DNA of 64,000 nt from RBG-13-51-18 sp963739395 (lineage in GTDB: Bacteria; Chloroflexota; Dehalococcoidia; Dehalococcoidales; RBG-16-60-22), in assembly GCA_963739395.1 (NCBI GenBank), contig CAVUAE010000002.1:248001-312000 (forward strand). The letters are read 5' to 3'. The notes below the pieces were generated by a model. The model made no database searches and had not been told where the DNA came from. It saw only the letters and a list, made by a program, of their open reading frames with translations. The position numbers and the translations under genes were made by a program. Positions 32,079-41,148 of this stretch are shown here, piece by piece (position 1 is the first letter of the stretch; each line of letters starts with the position of its first letter).

Positions 32079-32414
32079 CTATATAAACAGACAAATTATT
32101 TCTTTTACGTTCCACCCCACCACCCCGCATAACAACAGGATAGCCGGCAGTAGCCATCTCCCCGGCACGAACCAGCTTATCGCTACCGGAACGGCGAATT
32201 TAAATATCGCCAGTTTCGTCATCGAGTCCATAGACCCTTGCATCAACGGATTCAATTCCGGGTAGCCATAACGCGCCGCTACCAGCGTTAAAACAAAGTC
32301 CGTCAACTGCAAAAACAGGAAAGCCGCTTTAAGAATAGTATCGAGTTTATCGCGCTTCCTGCTCTGCACGATGAGATAGGCAAGCGGTCCAAGAGAATTT
32401 TGACCTATTGACAT
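32079..32414 (-). CDS. DUF5658-like membrane protein
   Basis: 111 residues with three predicted helices. The LQLTDFVLTLVAARYGYPELNPLM segment (Asp in the first helix, then ELNPLM) is the signature of DUF5658-type proteins, whose function is unknown. A basic N-terminal cytoplasmic segment (VQSRKRDKLD) precedes it. It is divergent from ligA and its stop faces the TIGR04076 gene. Family call is by motif recall only. Confidence 0.7.
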   Translation of the reverse strand: MSIGQNSLGPLAYLIVQSRKRDKLDTILKAAFLFLQLTDFVLTLVAARYGYPELNPLMQGSMDSMTKLAIFKFAVPVAISWFVPGRWLLPAILLLCGVVGWNVKEIICLFI

Positions 32415-32578
32415 AGTTTTTTCTTTCTTTTTTAGCTTATATTACGTTTTAAAAACGTTTGATAAATATATCGCATAAAAATATGAATAATACGTAAAAA
32501 TCCATCCTTCACTTATAACTACCTCCCATTCCCGCCCTGTGCTATACTTTAGGAAAGATTTAAATAAGAGGTTTTTCT

Positions 32579-34624
32579 TTGGCTGGCCAAGACGAAATCA
32601 AGCAAAAAATCGAGAAGTTACGGACGGAAATCAACCACCATAACTATCTCTATTACGTTCAGGATAACCCGGAAATCAGTGACGCTGAATACGATAAGCT
32701 GATGCAGGAACTCAAACGGCTGGAGGAAGCTTATCCGCAATTCCTCACGCCGGATTCGCCCACCCAGCGTGTCGGCGCCGCACCGTTGGAAGCCTTCGGC
32801 ATCGTAGAACATCCCTTTCCCCTTCTCTCTCTCGCCAACGCTTTCTCCGACGAAGATGTTATGGCATGGTACAAACGCACGATAAAACTGGCAGGCGACC
32901 GGCCTTTCGACTTCGTCGGGGAATACAAGATGGATGGCCTGGCAGTAGCTTTGACCTATATCAACGGTCAATTTACGACCGGCGCTACCCGCGGCGACGG
33001 TTTTAGAGGTGAGAATATCACCCAGAATTTAAAGACAATCCGCAGTATTCCCTTATCCGTGCCGAAAAACGCGCCACCCCGCTTCGAGGTAAGAGGAGAA
33101 GTGTTCCTGCCCAAGACCGGCTTCCATAAGCTTAATAAAGAACGGGAGGCAGAAGGACTGCCTCTCTTCGCCAATCCGCGTAATGCGGCCGCCGGCTCGG
33201 TGCGTCAGCTCGATTCCCATATTACCGCCAAACGCCCGCTGGATATCTATATCTATATGCTGGGCTATGCCGAAGGCAAAGACACGCCATCGACACACTG
33301 GGAGACAATGGAATGGATGAAATCCCTGGGGTTCAAGATAAATCCAGATAATCGGCGTCTTAAAACTATCGAAGAAGCGATTGAGTTTTATCATAATCTG
33401 GAAAAGCGGCGAGAAAGCCTGCCTTATGAAGCCGACGGCGTCGTGATAAAGATAAACCAGTTGAATTTACATGAAGAACTGGGTGATATCGGCCGCGAGC
33501 CGCGTTGGGCGATAGCTTATAAATTCCCCGCCACCCAAGCCACCACGAAACTCATCGATATCGGCGTCAGCGTCGGGCGGACAGGCACGCTTAATCCTTA
33601 CGCCATCATGGAACCAGTTTCGGTGGGCGGTGTGACCATTAAAAACGCCGCCCTGCATAACGAGGATGATATTCGACGCAAAGACATCCGCATCGGCGAT
33701 ACGGTTCTCATCCAGCGCGCCGGTGAGGTTATCCCGGAGGTCGTTGGACCGGTTACCAGTAAACGCACCGGCAAGGAAAAAGAGTTCGACCTGCTGAAGA
33801 AAATTTATAACAAAGAAAAAGGACGTCCTGCCTGTCCTGAATGCGGCGGGGAGGTCATTAAGCCCGAGGGCGAGGTGATGTACTACTGTTCTAACGCCGC
33901 TTGTCCCGCCCAGGCGCAACTCCGCATCGAGCATTTCGCTTCCAAGGGGGCGATGGATATTAGGGGTGTGGGCGAAAATATTAGCGCCACTCTCTTTAAC
34001 CAAGGTCTAGTGAAAAATGCCGCCGACCTTTATTACCTTAAACCAGAGCAACTCGCCCAACTCGATAAAATGGGCGATAAAAGCGCCGCGAATATCATTA
34101 ATGCCGTCAATATCAGTAAGACAAGACCGCTAGCGAGATTGATATACGCCCTGGGCATCCGACATGTGGGTGAGGAAATGGCAGAAACACTGGCGACCGA
34201 ATTCCGCAGCATCGACGCGCTGGCGAAAGCAAGCCGCGAAAGGCTGATGGAGATTAGTGCCGTCGGACCCAAGATAGCGGATAGTATTATCGCCTTCTTC
34301 CGCGAAAAAGATAACCAGAATATCTTACGTCGCTTGAAAGAAGCCGGTGTAAAAATGGAAGAAACAGCCGTTAAACAGCAAAACCTGCCCTTTTCCGGCA
34401 AAGAATTCGTGTTGACCGGTACATTAGGTTCCTTCACACGCCAGGAAGCGGAAGCTAAAATTAAAGAATTAGGCGGCGCTGCCAAGGATAACGTCACCCG
34501 CAAGACGGACTATGTTGTTTATGGCACTGACCCTGGCTCCAAGCTGACACGCGCTAATGAGCTGGGGATAAAAACAATTAACGAAAAAGAGTTTTTAGAG
34601 ATAATAAAAAAGGTAAAGGTATGA
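32579..34624 (+). CDS. ligA: NAD-dependent DNA ligase LigA
   Basis: Seals nicks in DNA during replication and repair. Domains in order: Ia (HHNYLYYVQDNPEISDAEYD), adenylation domain with Lys117 in EYKMDGLAVAL, OB fold, four-Cys zinc finger (CPECGG and CSNAACPAQ), HhH repeats, and a C-terminal BRCT domain (FVLTGTLGSFTRQEAEAKI). 681 residues. The start is a TTG with AAGAGG upstream; the extended -10 TGCTATACT lies about 30 bp before. It overlaps pth by 4 bp (ATGA). Confidence 0.97.
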   Translation: MAGQDEIKQKIEKLRTEINHHNYLYYVQDNPEISDAEYDKLMQELKRLEEAYPQFLTPDSPTQRVGAAPLEAFGIVEHPFPLLSLANAFSDEDVMAWYKRTIKLAGDRPFDFVGEYKMDGLAVALTYINGQFTTGATRGDGFRGENITQNLKTIRSIPLSVPKNAPPRFEVRGEVFLPKTGFHKLNKEREAEGLPLFANPRNAAAGSVRQLDSHITAKRPLDIYIYMLGYAEGKDTPSTHWETMEWMKSLGFKINPDNRRLKTIEEAIEFYHNLEKRRESLPYEADGVVIKINQLNLHEELGDIGREPRWAIAYKFPATQATTKLIDIGVSVGRTGTLNPYAIMEPVSVGGVTIKNAALHNEDDIRRKDIRIGDTVLIQRAGEVIPEVVGPVTSKRTGKEKEFDLLKKIYNKEKGRPACPECGGEVIKPEGEVMYYCSNAACPAQAQLRIEHFASKGAMDIRGVGENISATLFNQGLVKNAADLYYLKPEQLAQLDKMGDKSAANIINAVNISKTRPLARLIYALGIRHVGEEMAETLATEFRSIDALAKASRERLMEISAVGPKIADSIIAFFREKDNQNILRRLKEAGVKMEETAVKQQNLPFSGKEFVLTGTLGSFTRQEAEAKIKELGGAAKDNVTRKTDYVVYGTDPGSKLTRANELGIKTINEKEFLEIIKKVKV

Positions 34625-35196
34625 AATTAGTCGTCGGACTGGGCAATCCGGGGTTTTTATACGCCCGCAATCGCCATAATATCGGTTTTATGTGCGCCAG
34701 TTATTTTGCTAAAAAGCACAAAATCGATTTCGACCGCAAGCAGGGGCACGCGCGCACCGGCATCGGTAATATCGGACGCAATAAAGTGGTTGTAGCCCGC
34801 CCACAGACTTATATGAATGCCAGCGGGGAAGCTGTTAGCGCCCTGTTTCAAAGACTAAATATCAGTCCCGCCGACCTCATCGTTATCCATGACGATTTAG
34901 ACCTGCCGGTGGGTAAAATCCGGCTGCGCTTAGGTGGCAGTTCCGGCGGGCATAAAGGTATTGAGTCTATTATTACACACATCGGCACCGAGGATTTCTA
35001 CCGCGTGAGGGTAGGCATTGGACGACCGGAGGCAGATACAAGCCCGGCAAAAGACGAATCCGTTATCGACTATGTTCTCAACGACTTCACCCGCGAAGAG
35101 AAGAAAATTATCGACGAGACTATCCCTAAAGTCAGCGATGCTATCGCTTTACTCCTCTCTAAAGGCATTGCAGCCGCGATGAATAAATACAATTAA
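34621..35196 (+). CDS. pth: Peptidyl-tRNA hydrolase
   Basis: Releases peptides from prematurely dissociated peptidyl-tRNA. VVGLGNPGFLYARNRHNIGFM carries the catalytic His19; RPQTYMNASGEAV, VIHDDLDLPVGKIRLR (Asp) and GGSSGGHKGIESI follow, all Pth signatures. 191 residues, full length. Start overlaps the ligA stop by ATGA, so it is translationally coupled. Confidence 0.97.
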   Translation: MKLVVGLGNPGFLYARNRHNIGFMCASYFAKKHKIDFDRKQGHARTGIGNIGRNKVVVARPQTYMNASGEAVSALFQRLNISPADLIVIHDDLDLPVGKIRLRLGGSSGGHKGIESIITHIGTEDFYRVRVGIGRPEADTSPAKDESVIDYVLNDFTREEKKIIDETIPKVSDAIALLLSKGIAAAMNKYN

Positions 35197-35231
35197 AATC
35201 AATCATTTTTGCCCCCCTGAACCCACGATGT

Positions 35232-35237
35232 TATAAT
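35232..35237 (+). promoter_or_regulatory. Extended -10 promoter before the LOG-like gene
   Basis: TG (35229-35230) plus TATAAT (35232-35237) precedes the start codon at 35264 and a ribosome site AAAGGAAC. It would drive the LOG-like gene and enolase. Confidence 0.55.
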
Positions 35238-35263
35238 TACACCATCGACTAAAGGAACTTTTT

Positions 35264-35752
35264 ATGCCTAAAGAACTTATTGTTATCGGCGTTATTGGCG
35301 GGAGTGAGGTTTCCGAAGACATCTACCACCTCGCTGAAGAAGTTGGACGCGAAATTGCGCGACGTAAAGCAGCGCTGGTCTGCGGTGGTTTGAGTGGCGT
35401 GATGGAAGCCGCCTGCAAAGGCGCCATCGAGGAAAAAGGACTGACCATCGGCATACTCCCCGGCTATAGCCGTAAAGACGCTAATCCTTATGTGCAATTA
35501 CCTATCGTGACCGGTATCGGATACGCGCGGAATGTAGCCGTGGTTAAAACCGCCCAAGCCATTATCGCCATCGACGGCAGCTACGGCACGCTAACGGAAA
35601 TTGGTTATGCTTTGAACTTCGGCACACCAATTATCGGCTTGGGAACATGGTCGCTGTCGCTTGAGGGCAAGGAAGATAAAAGCATCATTCCGGCGAAAGA
35701 CCCCAAAGACGCCGTGGATAAAGCGATGGCATCAATAAAGAAAAGTAGTTAA
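35264..35752 (+). CDS. TIGR00725/LOG-family nucleotide-binding protein
   Basis: Rossmann-like protein of the LOG (lysine decarboxylase-like) superfamily. GVIGGSEV at the N terminus, ALVCGGLSGVMEAACKGA, GILPGYSRKDANPYVQLPI and IAIDGSYGTLTEIGYAL (the PGGxGTxxE-type motif, here DGSYGTLTE) match TIGR00725. LOG enzymes cleave the ribosyl bond of cytokinin-like or AMP substrates; whether this subfamily does is not known. 162 residues. It is 11 bp upstream of the enolase gene. Confidence 0.85.
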   Translation: MPKELIVIGVIGGSEVSEDIYHLAEEVGREIARRKAALVCGGLSGVMEAACKGAIEEKGLTIGILPGYSRKDANPYVQLPIVTGIGYARNVAVVKTAQAIIAIDGSYGTLTEIGYALNFGTPIIGLGTWSLSLEGKEDKSIIPAKDPKDAVDKAMASIKKSS

Positions 35753-35763
35753 CGGAGTAAAAC

Positions 35764-37050
35764 ATGTCGACGATAAAAACGGTTAGAGCCCGGGAAATTT
35801 TGGACTCGCGGGGCAATCCTACCATCGAAGTAGAGGTAGAGCTTAAGGATGGCACGATGGGTATTGCCGCGGTCCCTTCCGGCGCTAGCACTGGTAAATA
35901 CGAAGCCGTCGAACTGCGAGATGGCGATAAATCTCGCTACAACGGCAAGGGCGTCCTTAAAGCGGTTAATAACGTTAATAAAATCATTTCTAAAGCCATC
36001 GCCGGCATGTCCGTCACCGACCAGGTTGCTATCGACCAGACATTAATAAAACTCGACGGGACTAAAGATAAATCAAAGCTTGGGGCTAATGCCATCTTGG
36101 GCGTATCTCTGGCAGTAGCCCATGCTGCTGCCAGTTTCAAAGGCATGCCGTTTTATATCTACCTCGGTGGCGACGGCGCTTATGCCCTGCCCGTGCCCAT
36201 GCTGAATATCTTGAATGGCGGCAAACATGCCGAAAACTCTACCGACCTGCAGGAGTTCATGGTCATGCCCGTAGGCGCTAAAAGCTTTTCTCAAGCTCTA
36301 CAAATTAGCGTAGAAGTCTATCAAGCTCTAAAAAAGGTACTCAAGGGCAGAGGTTTAAATACCAACGTAGGCGACGAGGGCGGCTTTGCCCCCTCTCTCC
36401 GCTCGAATAAGGACGCTGTGGAGGCTATCCTAGCCGCTATCGAGAGCGCTGGCTATAAACCTGGGAAACAATGTTACATCGCTTTAGACCCCGCTGCCAG
36501 TGAGTTTTATAAGAACAGTAAATATGTCCTCGCTAAAGAGGGTAAGACCCTAACATCGGCGGAGATGGTTGAATATTATGCCCAATGGTGCTCCGACTAC
36601 CCTATTATTTCTATCGAGGACGGTATGGCGGAGGACGATTGGGAGGGGTGGCAATTGCTGACACAAAAGCTGGGGAAAAAAGTCCAGCTTGTCGGCGATG
36701 ACCTCTATGTTACCAATGTTACACGCATCGCCAAAGGCATTGAACTTAAGGCTACTAACGCCGTGCTGATTAAGCTTAATCAGATTGGCACGCTTACCGA
36801 GACGCTGGAGGCGATTAAAATGGCGAAAAAAGCCGGCTGGACAGCCATCATCAGTCACCGCTCCGGTGAAACGGAAGATACCACCATCGCCGACCTTGCC
36901 GTGGGACTAAACACCGGCCAGATAAAAGCCGGCGCCCCCGCCCGCTCCGAGCGTACCGCTAAGTACAACCGTCTTCTCCAAATTGAGGAGGAACTGGGGA
37001 ATGCCGCCGATTATGCGGGCATGAATACGTTTTATAACATCAAACACTAA
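35764..37050 (+). CDS. eno: Enolase
   Basis: Glycolytic/gluconeogenic enzyme converting 2-phosphoglycerate to phosphoenolpyruvate. Signatures: AREILDSRGNPTIEVEV, SGASTGKYEAVELRDGD, NVGDEGGFAPSL, SIEDGMAEDDWEGWQLL, LIKLNQIGTLTET and ISHRSGETEDTTIADLAVG with the catalytic residues in place. 428 residues. Preceded by ACGGAG. GAPDH lies about 3 kb downstream, so central carbon genes are loosely clustered. Confidence 0.98.
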   Translation: MSTIKTVRAREILDSRGNPTIEVEVELKDGTMGIAAVPSGASTGKYEAVELRDGDKSRYNGKGVLKAVNNVNKIISKAIAGMSVTDQVAIDQTLIKLDGTKDKSKLGANAILGVSLAVAHAAASFKGMPFYIYLGGDGAYALPVPMLNILNGGKHAENSTDLQEFMVMPVGAKSFSQALQISVEVYQALKKVLKGRGLNTNVGDEGGFAPSLRSNKDAVEAILAAIESAGYKPGKQCYIALDPAASEFYKNSKYVLAKEGKTLTSAEMVEYYAQWCSDYPIISIEDGMAEDDWEGWQLLTQKLGKKVQLVGDDLYVTNVTRIAKGIELKATNAVLIKLNQIGTLTETLEAIKMAKKAGWTAIISHRSGETEDTTIADLAVGLNTGQIKAGAPARSERTAKYNRLLQIEEELGNAADYAGMNTFYNIKH

Positions 37051-37069
37051 AAAATGATAATACCAATAT

Positions 37070-37975
37070 ATGAGTGTAAAATTACGTAAATATAATAAAT
37101 TAACCGACTTTCAAAAAGTTGGGGATTTTCTCGTTGAGCATTATCTGCCGGGAAACAGGGACGGCAATTCTCTACAGCCAGCCTGGGAATACATGCACTA
37201 CCACGCTTGGTTCAAGGATGAACTATTGGCCAACTCCGCCCTCTGGGAAGATAATGGGAAAATCGTAGCCGCGGCCCACCCGGAAAGCGTTACCGGTGAA
37301 GCGTTCATTGAACTCCACCCCGACTATGCCCGCCTTAAACCGGAAATCCTGGACTATGCGGAGCAGAACCTGGACGGTAAAGACCCACAGGGGCGGATGA
37401 GTGTGCTGGTCTTTATCAACGATTTCGATAAAGAATTCGAGGCGCTGGCGCGTGCGCGCGGTTTTGAGATTTTGCCCGAACTGGAACGCCGTATGACGCA
37501 GTGGCCCATTCCACGCCCTTTTCCCCCCATCGTCCTGCCACCGGGCTTCCGCCTGCAAAGCCTGGCCGATGAAAACGACATCGCCAAACTCGACCGCTGC
37601 ATCTATCGAGGTTTCAACCACGGTGATGAGCCGCCGCAAATAGACTACGCCGGTCGTAAAAAGATGCAGTCCGCGCCGAGCTTCCGCCAAGACCTGAACA
37701 TCGTCGTGGTGGCACCTGACGGCGGCTATGTTTCATACGCAGGCTTGTGGTACGATAACACAAATAAATACGGCTATGTCGAGCCTGTCTGCACTGACCC
37801 CGATTACCGCCTACGGGGGTTGGGCAAAGCGGCTGTTATGGAAGCCATCCAGCGCTGCGGTGAACTGGGCGCCACGGTAGCCTACGTCGGCAATACGCTG
37901 CCCATTTACCTTAGCATCGGCTTCAGGCAAATCTTTACAACACACTGCTGGAAAAAATATCTGGATAGGAATTGA
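37070..37975 (+). CDS. GNAT-superfamily protein, probably two tandem domains
   Basis: 301 residues. The C-terminal half has a good acetyl-CoA site: YVEPVCTDPDYRLRGLGKAAVMEAI followed by VAYVGNTLPIYLSIGFR. The N-terminal half (LTDFQKVGDFLVEHYLPGN, NGKIVAAAHPESVTGEAFIEL) has the shape of a degenerate GNAT domain, as in other double-GNAT proteins. Substrate unknown. The start lacks a good ribosome site. Its end overlaps the upstream open frame of the metallo-hydrolase, whose ATG follows 5 bp after the stop. Confidence 0.82.
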   Translation: MSVKLRKYNKLTDFQKVGDFLVEHYLPGNRDGNSLQPAWEYMHYHAWFKDELLANSALWEDNGKIVAAAHPESVTGEAFIELHPDYARLKPEILDYAEQNLDGKDPQGRMSVLVFINDFDKEFEALARARGFEILPELERRMTQWPIPRPFPPIVLPPGFRLQSLADENDIAKLDRCIYRGFNHGDEPPQIDYAGRKKMQSAPSFRQDLNIVVVAPDGGYVSYAGLWYDNTNKYGYVEPVCTDPDYRLRGLGKAAVMEAIQRCGELGATVAYVGNTLPIYLSIGFRQIFTTHCWKKYLDRN

Positions 37976-37980
37976 AAAAC

Positions 37981-38973
37981 ATGTCTGAAATTTACCCCGG
38001 TATCCACTGGCTTAAGCTGCCTATCACTGTAGAGCAGTCGAACCTGACACATGTCAATGTCTACCTTATTAAAGGCACTAAAGGCTACCTCCTCGTCGAT
38101 TCCGGCTGGAACACCGATGAGTCGTTCACAACCTTCCACAACTATCTACTTAAGCACGGCTTAAGCTTTCTGGATATCAAGCAAATACTCATCACTCATG
38201 TCCACCCCGACCATTACGGAATGGCGGGAAGAATTAAGCAGTTATCCGGCGCGGAAATAATGATGCACCACATCGAAAAGGACTTCATTAGACCGAGATA
38301 TATCAACATGAATGAACTGCTGGCTTTGACCGATAAAGCGCTTACGGCTAACGGCGCCTCGGCAAAGGAAATGGAGGTCTTAAGGGACGCCTCTCTTGGT
38401 CTGGAAAATTTTGTCGTACCTACTCTTCCCGACACCACCTTGCATGATGGCGAAATCATTAAAACAGGGCTATTTACCTTCCGCGTTATCTGGACGCCCG
38501 GTCATTCCTCTGGGCACTTGTGTCTCTATGAGCCGGAGAAGAAGATATTCCTCTCCGGCGACCATATCCTGCCGAAAATCACGCCCAACGTCGGCCTGCA
38601 TCCACAGTCCATTGAAAATCCGCTCGGACGCTATATTGAGTCGCTGCAGCAGATAAAGAAGCTAGACATTAAGCTAATGCTGCCCGGCCACGACCAGCCT
38701 TTTAAAAACGTGAAAACGCGTATCAACGAGATAATCAAGCACCATAACCAGCGAAATTTAGAGATTCTAAAGACTTTAGAGCTCGGTGCTCAAACGGCTT
38801 ACAAGATAGCACAAGAGATAAGCTGGGGTAATAACAACACCTGGAAAAATCTGCCGCCCTTCCATAAGCGTATGGCGGTCTTTGAAACGCTGGCGCACTT
38901 GGAAATGATGGCGGCAGAAGAACGCGTGGATAAAGTCTCTCGCAAAGGCGTCTTTTACTACGCCCAGAGATGA
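37981..38973 (+). CDS. Metallo-beta-lactamase-fold hydrolase
   Basis: 330-residue MBL-fold protein with the dinuclear metal motif ITHVHPDHYGMAG (His73, His75, Asp77, His78), a second His in TPGHSSGHLCLY, and FLSGDHILPKI. A C-terminal helical domain (about 80 residues, WGNNNTWKNLPPFHKRMAVFETLAHLEMMAAEERV) resembles the winged C-terminal extension of glyoxalase II-like and LACTB2-like enzymes. The ATG at 37981 is used. The hydrolysed ester or thioester is not predictable. Confidence 0.87.
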   Translation: MSEIYPGIHWLKLPITVEQSNLTHVNVYLIKGTKGYLLVDSGWNTDESFTTFHNYLLKHGLSFLDIKQILITHVHPDHYGMAGRIKQLSGAEIMMHHIEKDFIRPRYINMNELLALTDKALTANGASAKEMEVLRDASLGLENFVVPTLPDTTLHDGEIIKTGLFTFRVIWTPGHSSGHLCLYEPEKKIFLSGDHILPKITPNVGLHPQSIENPLGRYIESLQQIKKLDIKLMLPGHDQPFKNVKTRINEIIKHHNQRNLEILKTLELGAQTAYKIAQEISWGNNNTWKNLPPFHKRMAVFETLAHLEMMAAEERVDKVSRKGVFYYAQR

Positions 38974-38979
38974 TATAAT
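38974..38979 (+). promoter_or_regulatory. Extended -10 promoter giving a leaderless message
   Basis: TGATATAAT (TG 38971, TATAAT 38974-38979) ends 8 nt before the ATG at 38988, so the predicted transcript begins at or one base before the start codon. No ribosome site exists. Confidence 0.55.
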
Positions 38980-38987
38980 AAACCGTA

Positions 38988-39992
38988 ATGAAAAAAATCG
39001 GCATTACCACTACCGTGCCGGTGGAAATCCTACTCGCTGCTGGCTACCAGCCTATCGACCTGAATAACGTCCTCGTCAGCGCCCCCGACCCTACCAAGTT
39101 CGTCACCATTGCTGAGCGGGATGGCTTTCCTCTAAACTGCTGCGCCTGGATTAAAGGCATTTATGGCGTCTGCCTAGAAAATAACATCAATGATGTTTTA
39201 TGCGTCACTAGCGGCGACTGCTCCAATACCATCATGCTGATGGAGGTTTTAAAGCTCAAGGGTAAAAACGCCATGCCTTTCGCTTACCCGGAGCGACCCA
39301 ATGAAGAAGAAATGGACTACGTCCTGGAAAAGCTGGCAGCAACCTTCGGCACGACGCTGGCAGCCGCCGAAAAAATCCGCGACATGCTTAAGCCGGTACG
39401 CGACCTCGTCCTTAAGCTGGATGAGCTTACGTGGAAAACTGATAAAGTCAGCGGGGGTGAAAACCACCTCTGGCTTGTATCCTCCTCCGACTTTAATGGA
39501 GATTATCAAAAATACAAACAGGATTTGCATAAACTAATGGACACTTTAGCTAATCGTAAGCCTTATATAAATCAAATGAGGCTTGGGTATATCGGGGTGC
39601 CGCCGGTCTACGCTAAAGAACTCTATCCCTATATTGAAAAACACGGCGCGCGGGTAGTTTTTAACGAGATACAACGCCAATTCGCCATGCCGCAGCCGGG
39701 CAAGTCTTTAGCCGCGCAATATACAAATTATACTTACCCCTACTCACTTAACGAACGCCTTACTGATATAAAAACAGAGATAAAGAAACGAAATATTCAC
39801 GGGATTATTCACTATGTCCAGGCTTTCTGCCACCGTGGTATCGGCGATATTGTCATGCGCAGTGTTATTAAGGTGCCAGTGCTAACGCTGGAAGGCAACA
39901 ATAACTTCTTCCTCGATGGGCATGTTAAAACCCGTATCGAGGCTTTTCTGGATATGATAGAGAGAAAAATGTCCCGTAAAGTAGTAAAATAG
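38988..39992 (+). CDS. 2-hydroxyacyl-CoA dehydratase D-component (HgdB/BadE-like) family protein
   Basis: 334 residues of the HgdB-like family, which binds a [4Fe-4S] cluster and, in characterized members, dehydrates 2-hydroxyacyl-CoA or reduces aryl-CoA with an ATP-dependent activator. Candidate ligands are Cys51/Cys52 (LNCCAW), Cys78 (SGDCSN) and Cys281 (QAFCHRGIGD). Relatives of this size often stand alone and are uncharacterized. No activator ATPase or partner subunit is seen nearby. A TGATATAAT box ends 8 nt before the ATG, with no ribosome site. Confidence 0.82.
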   Translation: MKKIGITTTVPVEILLAAGYQPIDLNNVLVSAPDPTKFVTIAERDGFPLNCCAWIKGIYGVCLENNINDVLCVTSGDCSNTIMLMEVLKLKGKNAMPFAYPERPNEEEMDYVLEKLAATFGTTLAAAEKIRDMLKPVRDLVLKLDELTWKTDKVSGGENHLWLVSSSDFNGDYQKYKQDLHKLMDTLANRKPYINQMRLGYIGVPPVYAKELYPYIEKHGARVVFNEIQRQFAMPQPGKSLAAQYTNYTYPYSLNERLTDIKTEIKKRNIHGIIHYVQAFCHRGIGDIVMRSVIKVPVLTLEGNNNFFLDGHVKTRIEAFLDMIERKMSRKVVK

Positions 39993-40017
39993 GGTATCAG
40001 CATCTTCAGGAGGTGTG

Positions 40018-41031
40018 ATGAAAACTCGTATTAGCATTAATGGCTTTGGCAGAATCGGTCGGCTAACTTTAAGGACTATTCTCCAGCGTCATAAAAACGA
40101 TATTGAAGTTGTGGCACTCAATGACCTTACGGATACCAAGACCAATGCTCATCTGTTTAAATGGGACAGTGTTTACGGTCGCTATCCCGGCGAAGTTGCC
40201 GCTAAAGATAGTAATATTGTGATTGACGGGAAAGAAATACAGGTAATTTCAGAGCGCGACCCCGCCGCTTTTCCTTGGAAGAACTTAGAAATTGACATCG
40301 TTATTGAGTCCACCGGTCGTTATACAGATAAAGAAAAAGCCGCAGCTCATATCAAGGCCGGCGCTAAAAAAGTAGTTATATCGGCTCCTGCCAAGAACGA
40401 AGACGCCACCATCGTCCTGGGTGTTAATGAAAATACTTACGATCCTAAAAAACACCACATCATCTCTAACGCTTCCTGTACAACCAACGGCATTGCACCA
40501 GCGGTCAAGGTATTACATGAAAGTTTTGGCATTACCAAGGGACTTATGACTACCGTCCACTCTTATACCAACGACCAGGTTGTTCTGGATACCGTCCATA
40601 AAGACATCCGCCGCGCCCGTGCTGCGGGTTTAAATATCCTGCCCACATCCACCGGCGCCGCAAAATTGGTCGGCAAGCTAATCGAGGGGCTGGAAGGCAA
40701 GATTCACGGCCTCTCTATGCGCGTACCCACACCTACCGTCTCGGTTATCGACTTTGTCTGCAATACTTCCAGAGATGTCACTGTTGCGGAGGTTAACGAG
40801 GCGTTCAAAAAAGCTGCCGCGGGACCCTATAAAGACATCATCGAATATTGCGAGGAAGAGCTGGTCAGCATGGACTTTAAAGGCAACCCGCATAGCTCTA
40901 TTATTGACGCCCCCAGCACCATGGTTATTGGCGGAAATCTGGTTAAAATACTCGCCTGGTACGATAACGAGTGGGGTTATTCCTGCCGTTTGGGCGACTT
41001 AGTAGCTTTTATAGCTTCTAAGGGACTATAA
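40018..41031 (+). CDS. gap: Glyceraldehyde-3-phosphate dehydrogenase, type I
   Basis: NAD(P)-dependent glycolytic/gluconeogenic enzyme. ISINGFGRIGRLTLR (cofactor), the catalytic Cys154 in SNASCTTNGIAPAVKVL, TVHSYTNDQ, STGAAKLVGKLIEGLEGKIHG and WYDNEWGYSCRLGDL. 337 residues from the ATG at 40018, which has AGGAGG 4-9 nt before it; the GTG one codon upstream is less likely. Followed by an intergenic region carrying the promoter of the first tubulin-like gene. Confidence 0.97.
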   Translation: MKTRISINGFGRIGRLTLRTILQRHKNDIEVVALNDLTDTKTNAHLFKWDSVYGRYPGEVAAKDSNIVIDGKEIQVISERDPAAFPWKNLEIDIVIESTGRYTDKEKAAAHIKAGAKKVVISAPAKNEDATIVLGVNENTYDPKKHHIISNASCTTNGIAPAVKVLHESFGITKGLMTTVHSYTNDQVVLDTVHKDIRRARAAGLNILPTSTGAAKLVGKLIEGLEGKIHGLSMRVPTPTVSVIDFVCNTSRDVTVAEVNEAFKKAAAGPYKDIIEYCEEELVSMDFKGNPHSSIIDAPSTMVIGGNLVKILAWYDNEWGYSCRLGDLVAFIASKGL

Positions 41032-41064
41032 CGGTTTTCGTCCAATAACGCCAAAAAACTTCTA

Positions 41065-41123
41065 CGTAACATTAGAATGTTTGTTCGTAATCATTTGACT
41101 TTATGTCGTATTAAACGTAAAAT
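41065..41123 (+). promoter_or_regulatory. Promoter and CGTAA repeats of tubulin-like gene 1
   Basis: TTGACT at 41095-41100, a 17-bp spacer and TAAAAT at 41118-41123 form the promoter. CGTA(A/T) pentamers start at 41065, 41086 and 41107, exactly 21 bp (two helical turns) apart, with another at 41116 in the -10 region. Similar CGTAA elements lie in the promoter region of the second tubulin-like gene, suggesting a common regulator. Confidence 0.55.
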
Positions 41124-41148
41124 AGAGTGAGGTTTTCTAAGGTAAAAT

